From assembly GCA_038258095.1 (NCBI GenBank), contig JBBSQE010000145.1, positions 1 to 8,137 on the forward strand: 8,137 nucleotides of DNA, in the 5' to 3' direction. The notes beneath the pieces are model-generated. The model saw only the letters and a program-made list of their open reading frames with translations, made no database searches and had not been told where the DNA came from. This document shows, piece after piece, positions 1 to 5,039 of the stretch. The position numbers were made by a program, and so were the translations under genes. The stretch comes from JBBSQE01 sp038258095. Its GTDB lineage: Bacteria; Actinomycetota; Thermoleophilia; Solirubrobacterales; 70-9. Positions within the stretch are counted from its first letter, which is position 1. Each line of letters opens with the position of its first letter.

Positions 1-1
1 C

Positions 2-364
2 AACGCGCCCCTTGCGGTCCGCCGAGCCATCGGCGCCGCCAACCGGATCGAGAAGAAGCCCTACATCTGGGGCGGAGGCCACGGACGCTGGACGGACCGG
101 GGCTACGACTGCTCGGGCGCAGTGAGCTATGCGCTCCATGGAGGCAGGCTTCTCCGCAGCCCGATGCCCTCGACCGGCTTCATCCGCTGGGCAAGGCCGG
201 GCCTGGGCCGCTGGATCACCACCTATGCCAACGGGGGGCATATGTACGCGGTGATCGCCGGACTGCGCTGGGATACCGCCAACACCCCAGGCGATGGACC
301 CGGATGGAGCTCGAGAATGGTCTCCAGCCGGGGGTATAGCGCGCGGCATCCTGCCGGATTCTGA
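2..364 (+). CDS. NlpC/P60-like peptidoglycan hydrolase, C-terminal part (5' end outside window)
   Basis: The reading frame is open from base 2 to a TGA at 362-364, giving 120 residues with no start in the window. It has the marks of a papain-like NlpC/P60 or CHAP-type cell-wall hydrolase: an aromatic-glycine run YIWGGGHG at residues 21-28, the nucleophile motif YDCSG with Cys37, and a candidate catalytic His in GGHMY (His80) followed by a hydrophobic strand. The protein ends in a short tail (ARHPAGF) soon after the catalytic core, so this is the complete C-terminal domain. Such enzymes are usually exported and cut stem-peptide bonds in peptidoglycan. The signal peptide or anchor would lie upstream and cannot be seen. 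A GTG at 122 falls inside the catalytic domain, beyond the Cys, and is not a credible start. The gene converges on the DUF305 gene and shares the terminator at 411-444. Fold assignment is fairly sure; the exact bond cut is unknown. Confidence 0.75.
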   Translation, partial: NAPLAVRRAIGAANRIEKKPYIWGGGHGRWTDRGYDCSGAVSYALHGGRLLRSPMPSTGFIRWARPGLGRWITTYANGGHMYAVIAGLRWDTANTPGDGPGWSSRMVSSRGYSARHPAGF

Positions 365-410
365 GACGGACCCCCAGGGCGACTCGGGTCTCGTCCTCCG
401 AAAATAGAAA

Positions 411-444
411 GCGTGGGGCCGGCCGTCGACGGCCGGCCCCACGC
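411..444 (-). terminator. Perfect palindromic intrinsic terminator between convergent genes
   Basis: Two 15-base arms (411-425 and 430-444) pair perfectly around TCGA; since TCGA is itself palindromic, the 34-bp block is one perfect inverted repeat. Read on the minus strand, the hairpin starts 5 bases after the DUF305 stop codon and is followed by TTTCTATTTT, a classic U-rich tail. It therefore best terminates the minus-strand operon. On the plus strand only an unrelated sequence follows, so termination of the hydrolase gene would rely on the stem alone. Confidence 0.85.
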
Positions 445-449
445 ATGCG

Positions 450-1106
450 CTAACCGGCAGTCGAACCCGACGTGGCCGATGCCGCCGCTGGGTACCACTT
501 CGCGAGCCAGCTCTGCATCTCGCTGATCTCCTTGGTCTGGCCGCTGATGATGCGCTTGGCGAGGTCCCGGAGATCAGGGTTCTCGCCGTTGTCCAGCTCG
601 GCCTTGGCCATCACCACCGCACCTTCGTGATGGGGCAGCATCATCTGGAGGAATGCCTGATCAAAAGGATCGGCGGTCTTCAGCGAGCTGACGTCCATGC
701 TCATTCCCATCTCATCCGGTGCCATGCGCAGGGTTGCTGCATCGGAGGCCATGCCATGGGCTTCTTGGCTGCCACCGCTGATGTCCATGCCGTCCATGCC
801 GTCCATCGAGTCCCCGCTGGAGTTCTCCGAGAGCTTGCCCTGGATGGTACGCATCTCGGTGATTTCATCCTCCTGGGCGGAGATGATGTTTGCAGCGAGG
901 TTCTCGACCCCGCCGTGTCGAGCACGTTCTTGCGCGATCTTCGCCATCTCGATCGCCGACTCGTGATGAGGGATCATCTCGCCGACGAATGCCGTATCGG
1001 TTTCATTGCCTGGGGCCGAGCTGTCGCTGTTCCCGCACGCACTGAGCGCAAGAGCAAAAGTCGCAGCGACCACCAACGCCAGCACTGCGTGTCTTGACTT
1101 GATCAT
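450..1106 (-). CDS. DUF305 family lipoprotein with Met-rich linker
   Basis: This is a 218-residue exported lipoprotein. A basic start (MIKSR), a hydrophobic stretch to residue 22 and the lipobox LSAC place the lipidated cysteine at Cys24. The mature part has two repeats of the DUF305 signature: MIPHHESAIEMA (from residue 44) and MLPHHEGAVVMA (from residue 156). Each HH pair with following Met residues is a plausible metal site. Between them, residues 101-137 form a linker rich in Met, Asp and His (three MDGMD-type units, then HGM, MAPDEMGMSMD), typical of soft-metal binding. DUF305 proteins, including cyanobacterial CopM, are linked to periplasmic copper binding, but no enzymatic role is established. 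The start at 1104-1106 is supported by AAGGAG at 1115-1120. It is the last gene of the minus-strand operon and ends in the terminator at 411-444. The family is clear; copper as ligand is inferred. Confidence 0.92.
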   Translation of the reverse strand: MIKSRHAVLALVVAATFALALSACGNSDSSAPGNETDTAFVGEMIPHHESAIEMAKIAQERARHGGVENLAANIISAQEDEITEMRTIQGKLSENSSGDSMDGMDGMDISGGSQEAHGMASDAATLRMAPDEMGMSMDVSSLKTADPFDQAFLQMMLPHHEGAVVMAKAELDNGENPDLRDLAKRIISGQTKEISEMQSWLAKWYPAAASATSGSTAG

Positions 1107-1114
1107 TGTTCAAT

Positions 1115-1120
1115 CTCCTT
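1115..1120 (-). promoter_or_regulatory. Strong Shine-Dalgarno site of the DUF305 gene
   Basis: On the minus strand this reads AAGGAG, 8 bases before the ATG at 1106-1104. It fixes the start of the lipoprotein gene. It lies just downstream, in transcript direction, of the nested hairpin at 1123-1175, so folding there could influence access to it. Confidence 0.8.
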
Positions 1121-1122
1121 GC

Positions 1123-1175
1123 CTGAGTTACCGAAGGCATGTCGCTCGCGCTTCGAGCGACGAGAGGTGACTCAG
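1123..1175 (-). other. Nested stem-loop between the DUF6153 and DUF305 genes
   Basis: The outer arms CTGAGTTACC (1123-1132) and GGTGACTCAG (1166-1175) pair at 9 of 10 positions, with the tenth a possible G-U on one strand. The inner arms GTCGCTCG (1141-1148) and CGAGCGAC (1154-1161) pair perfectly around a 5-base loop. The outer arm contains the TGA stop of the DUF6153 gene (1174-1172). No T-run follows on the minus strand, so it is not a standard terminator. It may be an RNA stability or processing element that sets the lipoprotein's level relative to the upstream genes. Confidence 0.6.
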
Positions 1176-1507
1176 AGTCGGAAGACCTGCAGGAGCGCGA
1201 GCGGTCCGGCCCGAGCCGGAACCGCGAGGCGCTCAGATAAGTATCGGAGGCCGGGCCCTCGCCGTGGATCCCGATGGGGCCGCCGCCGCATGGGAGACCA
1301 GGGCCGGGGTACCGCCAGCGCCAGCGCCCCAAGGCCAACGATGGCGAGGCAGAGGCTCATAGCTCCCCCGGCAGCGCCACTTCCCATCCCGTGATCCATC
1401 TCCGGCGAGTGCTCGAGGGACAGGCTCCCCGTGTGGTGGAGCAGGACCAGGGCGACGAGCAGTGCGGCCACGCTGGTGGCGGTGGGGCGATGTCCGACGC
1501 GTTGCAT
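1172..1507 (-). CDS. Small His/Met-containing membrane protein, DUF6153-like
   Basis: The predicted protein has 111 residues. A first membrane segment lies at about residues 11-24, followed by a short loop with HH (24-25), EH, EMDHGMG and AGGAM, and a second membrane segment at about 50-66. A basic, Arg/Pro-rich tail ends in LQVFRL. This layout (two spans around a His/Met-rich loop, conserved basic tail) resembles the actinobacterial DUF6153 family, which has no known function but is often found beside copper genes. The His and Met residues could bind a metal at the outer face. I chose ATG 1505-1507 because GAGAG lies about 5 bases upstream; the in-frame ATG at 1535-1537 would add 10 residues but has no visible ribosome site. 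The gene lies 85 bases after the M56 gene and 65 bases before the lipoprotein gene in the same operon. Confidence 0.7.
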   Translation of the reverse strand: MQRVGHRPTATSVAALLVALVLLHHTGSLSLEHSPEMDHGMGSGAAGGAMSLCLAIVGLGALALAVPRPWSPMRRRPHRDPRRGPGLRYLSERLAVPARAGPLALLQVFRL

Positions 1508-1592
1508 TCTCTCTCGGAGTCGTATGGGGCTCAGCATCAGATCAGTCTTGTACCCGGCTATTGAAAGCTGTGGACGGACAACGTTGATCAGA

Positions 1593-2564
1593 TCAGGCCG
1601 GGCAGAATGGCAGGGAGCCCGAACCGACCAGAAGCCCCAAGTCGGTACCAACCATCTTCTCGGCCAGAAGCGAAACGAAGAGCGTCCCGATCGCCAGGGC
1701 GAGGATCAAGCCGGCCGCGAAGGCAGACACCGCCGGGCTCGGGACGGCAAACCTCCGGTCCAGCAACAGACGCACCCGGATCCCCACCGCGTGTCCGGCG
1801 AGTCCAGCAAAGACGGGAGTGGAAGCGACCGAGCTTCGCCCTGCTTTGCAGATGGCTGCGGCGAGCGCCAAGGGGTCCCCCTCAAGAGCCACCGCGTGCT
1901 CGTCTGCATCACGCTCGAGGTGAAAGTGCAGGTCATCCATCGCCCGGCGGGATCCGGGGATGATGCGACCGAGAGGATGGAGGAGGGCAGCGGTTAGAAA
2001 CATGTAGGAGTGGCGCCGGCCGATGTGGGCTTGCTCGTGAGCAAGGCCGGCTTCAAGCTCAGCTTCATCGAGCAGGGCGAGCGCACCCGCGGACACGACC
2101 ACCTTCGGGCTGCGAAGGCCCGCGGCGGCTACGACGACCTCGTCGCCACCGACCAGCACGCTCTCTCCGGGGCCTGAGCCGAGAGCGCCTGTCCGCAGCC
2201 AATCAGCGAGACCGCTGGCGGCTCTGCGCAGCGCCAGGCTTGCGAGCGCCAGCGAGAGCAGCAACATGACCGCGGGAATGAGGGTGGCGATCTCGCCGAA
2301 CCGGTGCCCGTTGAATCCGAGATGCGTCGAGACGAACGGCACGACCGCGTGCACGCACCAGTCCGTGGCCGCCCTGAAGGGCCTTGTCCCGGGAACGAAA
2401 TGGAGCAGTGACAGGGCCCCACCCAGCGCGAGCAATGCGCGGGCGCCAACCACCGAGAGAGACAGCGCTATCCCGGTCGACGGTGCCATCCTGGTGCGCG
2501 GAAGGGCCCGGGCTGCAACGAGCGCGCCGACGATCATGGCCGATGCGAGGAGCCCCGAGGTCAT
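1593..2564 (-). CDS. M56 family (BlaR1/MecR1-like) membrane metallopeptidase without sensor domain
   Basis: This 323-residue membrane protein has hydrophobic segments near residues 3-20, 32-54, 92-111 and 280-300. The zinc protease core carries HEQAH (176-180), followed by the third-ligand region ERDADEHA (217-224), where the glutamate and the DADEHA run match M56/M48 proteases. A last membrane span follows. BlaR1 and MecR1 are nearly twice as long because of a C-terminal penicillin-binding sensor domain. That domain is absent here, and the protein ends about 20 residues after the last span, so beta-lactam sensing by a BlaR1-type domain is unlikely. The likely role is to cut or trigger cutting of the partner repressor on the inner side of the membrane when an unknown signal arrives. 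Its ATG overlaps the stop of the repressor gene by four bases (ATGA, 2564-2561), implying coupled translation. Family sure; substrate and signal inferred. Confidence 0.9.
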   Translation of the reverse strand: MTSGLLASAMIVGALVAARALPRTRMAPSTGIALSLSVVGARALLALGGALSLLHFVPGTRPFRAATDWCVHAVVPFVSTHLGFNGHRFGEIATLIPAVMLLLSLALASLALRRAASGLADWLRTGALGSGPGESVLVGGDEVVVAAAGLRSPKVVVSAGALALLDEAELEAGLAHEQAHIGRRHSYMFLTAALLHPLGRIIPGSRRAMDDLHFHLERDADEHAVALEGDPLALAAAICKAGRSSVASTPVFAGLAGHAVGIRVRLLLDRRFAVPSPAVSAFAAGLILALAIGTLFVSLLAEKMVGTDLGLLVGSGSLPFCPA

Positions 2565-2953
2565 GCCTCCCGCCGCTCACGAACTTCCTGGAAGAGCGCG
2601 TCCAGTTCCTCGAGCTCGTCTGGACCGAGATCTCCGACGAGCTGGGCGAGAATCGTGCGGCGCGCTTCCCCCGAGACAGGGGCGAGGGTTTTCCGCAATG
2701 ACGACGAGTAGTAGTCCGACTCGCTCACGCGCGCTCGATAGCGGAACGCCTTCCCGACCCGCTCGCGTTCGAGCAATCCGCGCTCCGCCAGCCTGTTGAG
2801 CACCGTTTGTACGGTCGTGTAGGCGCCGTCCTGAAACCGCGCCGGCAACATCGCGCGGGCCTCGTCGACCGTGGCGCCCTCGGTTGACCAGAGAACATGC
2901 ATCAGTGCGAGCTGTAGGTCGCCTTGGAGTTGTGAATCCTTCGCCGGGCTCAT
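2561..2953 (-). CDS. BlaI/MecI/CopY family transcriptional repressor
   Basis: The 130-residue protein matches the BlaI/MecI family in length and layout. An N-terminal winged helix (about residues 9-77) has the family's recognition-helix pattern TTVQTVLNRLAERGLL at 46-61 and a wing at VGKAFRYRA. A C-terminal helical dimerisation part (80-130) follows. It contains no cysteine, so the CxC-type copper site of CopY is missing and direct Cu(I) sensing of that kind is unlikely. Derepression by the M56 protease encoded next, through cleavage in the linker, is the family's usual mechanism. The start at 2953-2951 gives a normal N-terminus; a longer frame to 3034 would run through the promoter and into the cyclase gene. 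A TACCCT -10 box at 2969-2964 leaves at most a few bases of leader. The palindrome at 2987-3003 overlaps the expected -35 region, implying self-repression. Confidence 0.92.
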   Translation of the reverse strand: MSPAKDSQLQGDLQLALMHVLWSTEGATVDEARAMLPARFQDGAYTTVQTVLNRLAERGLLERERVGKAFRYRARVSESDYYSSSLRKTLAPVSGEARRTILAQLVGDLGPDELEELDALFQEVRERREA

Positions 2954-2963
2954 TTCCCTGTGA

Positions 2964-2969
2964 AGGGTA
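2964..2969 (-). promoter_or_regulatory. Candidate -10 box of the repressor operon
   Basis: On the minus strand this reads TACCCT, 10 bases before the ATG at 2953. A TTGTAG hexamer 19 bases further upstream (2994-2989) could be the -35 and lies inside the palindrome at 2987-3003. The -10 match is reasonable but the spacing is long; found by eye. Confidence 0.45.
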
Positions 2970-2986
2970 GTGAACGGCGGCGGGGT

Positions 2987-3003
2987 TTCTACAAAACGTA
3001 GGA
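2987..3003. promoter_or_regulatory. Candidate repressor operator in the divergent blaI/cyclase promoter
   Basis: The 17 bases read TTCTACAAAACGTAGGA: arms CTAC and GTAG around a 5-base centre. They agree at 12 of 17 positions with the better palindrome at 3692-3708, sharing CTACA and GTAGGA at identical spacing. BlaI/MecI family operators are built on TACA and TGTA half-sites, which fits. The site lies between the two divergent start codons. It covers the predicted -35 of the repressor operon and fills the spacer in front of the cyclase -10 box at 3005-3010, so one bound dimer could block both promoters. Confidence 0.65.
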
Positions 3004-3004
3004 C

Positions 3005-3010
3005 TAAGCT
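3005..3010 (+). promoter_or_regulatory. Candidate leaderless -10 box of the cyclase-YHS gene
   Basis: TAAGCT fits TANNNT and ends 8 bases before the ATG at 3019, placing transcription start at or next to the A of the start codon. No Shine-Dalgarno sequence is present. The intervening bases form part of a 10-bp palindrome, CTGCCGGCAG (3009-3018). Confidence 0.5.
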
Positions 3011-3018
3011 GCCGGCAG

Positions 3019-3672
3019 ATGAGCGAGCAGACATTCCTCTTTGCCGACTTGGCGGGGTTTACGGCCCTGACAGAGCACCACGGCGATGACGAGGCCGCCG
3101 AGCTCGCCCTGGGCTTCGCGGATGCGTCCCGCGAGTTGCTGGATTGCTACGGGGCCCGAGAGATCAAGACGATCGGGGATGCGATTTTCGTCCGCTCACC
3201 GGATCCAGCTGGAGCGATCAGGCTGGGCTTGCGGATAGCGACGGACGTCGGCGAGCGGCACGGCTTTCCCATGGTCCGGGTCGGCATGCACACCGGCCCG
3301 GCGGTCGAAAGGGACGGTGATTGGTTCGGCGCGACCGTGAACCTCGCCTCGCGGGTTTCAGCTGAGGCCACCGCTGGCCAGGTGCTGTTGACGGAGCGAA
3401 CGAGCCGGGCGGCGGGACCGATCGCCGAGGTCGAGCTGCAACCGCGCGGACGACGCGTGCTGCGCAACGTGGAGGAACCGGTTGTTCTCCTCGAGGCGGT
3501 GGCCAAGGGCTCTACCACGGCCGAGGGACTCTCGATCGATCCCGTCTGCAAAATGGCTGTCGACCCCGCGCACGAGGCAGGCCGGTTGCTGTACGAGGAT
3601 CGAGTTTTTCACTTCTGTTCGCTGGACTGCGCCGCAGCATTCAGCGCTGACCCCGTCCGCCACGCCTCCTGA
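3019..3672 (+). CDS. Class III adenylate/guanylate cyclase fused to a YHS metal-site domain
   Basis: This 217-residue soluble protein has two domains. Residues 4-160 form a class III cyclase catalytic domain with every key residue visible: FADLAGF with metal-binding Asp10, IKTIGDAI with substrate Lys50 and metal-binding Asp54, and DWFGATVNLASR with Asp101 in the adenine-recognition region and Asn108 and Arg112 for transition-state binding. The Lys/Asp pair favours ATP as substrate, so cAMP is the likely product. Residues 172-217 form a YHS domain: DPVCKM (174-179), then YEDRVFHFCS and DCAAAF, giving Cys177, Cys200 and Cys204 as candidate metal ligands. YHS domains occur in copper ATPases and metal-resistance proteins. 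There is no membrane segment or receiver domain, so the YHS tail may be the sensor for the cyclase. The gene is divergent from the repressor operon and shares its operator. Domains are sure; metal-controlled cAMP synthesis is inferred. Confidence 0.92.
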   Translation: MSEQTFLFADLAGFTALTEHHGDDEAAELALGFADASRELLDCYGAREIKTIGDAIFVRSPDPAGAIRLGLRIATDVGERHGFPMVRVGMHTGPAVERDGDWFGATVNLASRVSAEATAGQVLLTERTSRAAGPIAEVELQPRGRRVLRNVEEPVVLLEAVAKGSTTAEGLSIDPVCKMAVDPAHEAGRLLYEDRVFHFCSLDCAAAFSADPVRHAS

Positions 3673-3691
3673 TCTGACGGCGCAGGGACCC

Positions 3692-3708
3692 TCCTACATC
3701 TTGTAGGA
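3692..3708. promoter_or_regulatory. Perfect 7-bp inverted repeat, candidate BlaI-type operator of the CPVC-Lgt operon
   Basis: TCCTACA and TGTAGGA flank the three bases TCT, a perfect inverted repeat containing TACA-N3-TGTA, close to known BlaI/MecI/CopY half-sites. It overlaps the -10 box TAGGAT at 3704-3709 and ends 9 bases before the ATG at 3718, an ideal place for repression. It shares both arms with the weaker site at 2987-3003. I found no third full copy in the window. Confidence 0.7.
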
Positions 3709-3709
3709 T
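3704..3709 (+). promoter_or_regulatory. Candidate leaderless -10 box of the CPVC-Lgt operon
   Basis: TAGGAT fits TANNNT and ends 8 bases before the ATG at 3718, so the transcript probably begins at or very near the start codon. There is no clear ribosome site. It lies within the right arm of the operator-like palindrome. Confidence 0.5.
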
Positions 3710-3717
3710 CACCACGG

Positions 3718-4215
3718 ATGAACTTGGTTCGACGAGCTGGTTCCGCCGGTGTCGGCGCCACGCGGACGTTGCTCTGCGACCCAGCCTTGCTGGCCGCGAG
3801 TGTCATCGGAGCTATCGCGGTGGGGCTGGTGCTGGGGATTCCGACCGACATCGTTCCCAATCCGTGGTTCACCCGGATGACGCCTGTATACACGGACCAG
3901 TATGTCTGGTGGGTGGCCACCAGCCTGCTCACCGGAGCACTCCTGGCCACCTACCTGATTCCGCGGGGCGGGCGGATCCGATCCCCTGTCGGCGGTGTCG
4001 GAGGAGGGCTCTTGGGCTATCTGGCGATCGGGTGCCCGGTGTGCAACAAGCTCGTGGTGGGTCTCATCGGCTTCTCGGGGGCCCTCAACTACTTTGCCCC
4101 GATCCAACCGTTCTTGGGAGCGGGCTCGGTCATCCTCGCGGGGTTCGCGCTCATGTTGAGGTTGAGTTCGATCGACGTCTCCTGTCGCGTGCCTGATGCG
4201 AACCCCGCGTCGTGA
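3718..4215 (+). CDS. Conserved-looking membrane protein with CPVC motif, unknown function
   Basis: The 165-residue protein has about four hydrophobic segments: residues 24-43, 62-81, 91-108 and 112-148, the last probably two spans. The notable motif is GCPVCNK at 105-111, at the end of a glycine-rich span, followed by a well-formed stretch ending NYFAPIQPFLG (124-134). A CxxC at a membrane boundary could bind a soft metal or take part in thiol redox chemistry, as in MerT-like or DsbD-like proteins, but I see no real match to either family. The loop IVPNPWFTRMTPVYTDQYVWW (45-65) is rich in aromatic residues and Pro and probably faces outside. It is the first gene of a string of coupled genes; its stop overlaps the Lgt-like start by four bases (GTGA, 4212-4215). 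Its function is not known to me. It may cooperate with the Lgt-like enzyme or act in metal or thiol handling. Confidence 0.8.
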   Translation: MNLVRRAGSAGVGATRTLLCDPALLAASVIGAIAVGLVLGIPTDIVPNPWFTRMTPVYTDQYVWWVATSLLTGALLATYLIPRGGRIRSPVGGVGGGLLGYLAIGCPVCNKLVVGLIGFSGALNYFAPIQPFLGAGSVILAGFALMLRLSSIDVSCRVPDANPAS

Positions 4216-5039
4216 CGGCGGCGTCGATCACGATCGGTCTGCCCCCGACCTTCGACGTCGGCCCACTTCCGGTTGCCTGGCACGGGCTCATGACGGCGGT
4301 TGGCATCCTCGCCGGTGGATGGCTCGCCCTCCGGTACGGCCGCAGCCGTAGGCTCGACCCCGAGCGCCTCCAGGCGGCGATCTTGATCCTGGCGATAGCC
4401 GGCGGCCTGGGCGCGCGCTTCTACTTCCTCGCGCAGACCGACCCGGGATCGCTCCTGCGCCCAGGAGATTGGTTCGGATCGGTCGGGTACGCGTTCTACG
4501 GTGCGATTCTCATCGGAGTTCCGGCCACCGCCGTGTATTTGCGGAGGAGTGACCGGCCACTCGTCTATCTCGACGCCCTCGCCGCCGGATTTCCGCTCGG
4601 GATGGCGGTGGGGCGCATCGGAGACCTGATCAACGGGGAGCACTACGGCCCGGTGACGAGCACCCCGTGGGGGTTTCGCTATACCGATCCGGGGGCCGCC
4701 GTGCCGTCACCCGAGCTCGCCTATCAGTCAGGCGCCTTCTACGAGATCCTTCTCGCGCTGGTCATGCTCATCTTCCTCTGGCCGATGAGCAAGCGGATCA
4801 CGACCCCGGGTCTGCTCCTGTGCGTAACCGTGGCGTTCTATGCCGCCGGACGCTTCCTGATCTTCTTTGTCATTCGCGACTCTGATGTTGTGGCGCTCGG
4901 CTTGCGCCAGGCGCAGCTGACGAGCCTGGGCCTCTTCGGTCTCGCCGTGCTCGGAGCTTGGTACCTCGATCGTGATATGAGGCGCCGATCCGAAACCGAT
5001 CCGCCGCCCACACCGATCGTCAGGGACGGCACGAGCTGA
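4212..5039 (+). CDS. Divergent prolipoprotein diacylglyceryl transferase (Lgt) family protein
   Basis: The 275-residue protein has about seven hydrophobic segments and the Lgt signature GRIGDLINGEHYG (134-146), so it belongs to the Lgt family. Lgt moves a diacylglyceryl group from phosphatidylglycerol to the lipobox cysteine of exported prolipoproteins. Several positions differ from the E. coli enzyme by my eye alignment. The essential His103 (HGG loop) corresponds to Tyr96 in YAFYGA, Tyr26 corresponds to His24 in VAWHG, Asn146 to Asp138, and the glutamate after Arg239 to Phe218 in GRFLIFF. Arg135, Glu143 and Arg214, matching Arg143, Glu151 and Arg239, are kept. It may thus be a specialised or altered paralog rather than the housekeeping Lgt. 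GTG is the start, overlapping the upstream stop by four bases. The stop TGA shares its A with the ATG of the next gene. The nearby DUF305 lipoprotein is a natural candidate substrate, by inference only. Confidence 0.85.
   Translation: MTAASITIGLPPTFDVGPLPVAWHGLMTAVGILAGGWLALRYGRSRRLDPERLQAAILILAIAGGLGARFYFLAQTDPGSLLRPGDWFGSVGYAFYGAILIGVPATAVYLRRSDRPLVYLDALAAGFPLGMAVGRIGDLINGEHYGPVTSTPWGFRYTDPGAAVPSPELAYQSGAFYEILLALVMLIFLWPMSKRITTPGLLLCVTVAFYAAGRFLIFFVIRDSDVVALGLRQAQLTSLGLFGLAVLGAWYLDRDMRRRSETDPPPTPIVRDGTS

Noticed and set aside
122..364. GTG at 122 as the start of the hydrolase gene
   Set aside because: The conserved WGGG and DCSG motifs lie upstream in the same open frame, so the real start is outside the window.
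783..808. Tandem 9-base repeat as a regulatory or CRISPR-like array
   Set aside because: Only about three units, in frame, explained by MDGMD codons in the DUF305 linker.
627..1097. Plus-strand frame of 156 residues opposite the DUF305 gene
   Set aside because: Its repeats (HAVHAVH) are the antisense of the MDGMD codons; the minus-strand gene has lipobox, family motifs and ribosome site.
1431..2799. Plus-strand frames opposite the M56 and BlaI genes
   Set aside because: No recognisable domains, Arg/Pro-rich content, and they oppose strongly supported coding sequence.
1593..2953. A beta-lactam resistance system (BlaI-BlaR1)
   Set aside because: The M56 protein lacks the penicillin-binding sensor domain, and no beta-lactamase or penicillin-binding protein gene is present.
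3009..3018. CTGCCGGCAG palindrome directly before the cyclase ATG as an operator
   Set aside because: Ten-base GC-rich palindromes are common in such DNA and no second copy was seen; kept only as a note at the promoter.
2954..3034. Longer N-terminus for the BlaI-like repressor starting at 3034
   Set aside because: It would cross the promoter and palindrome and overlap the cyclase start; the added residues do not look like the family.
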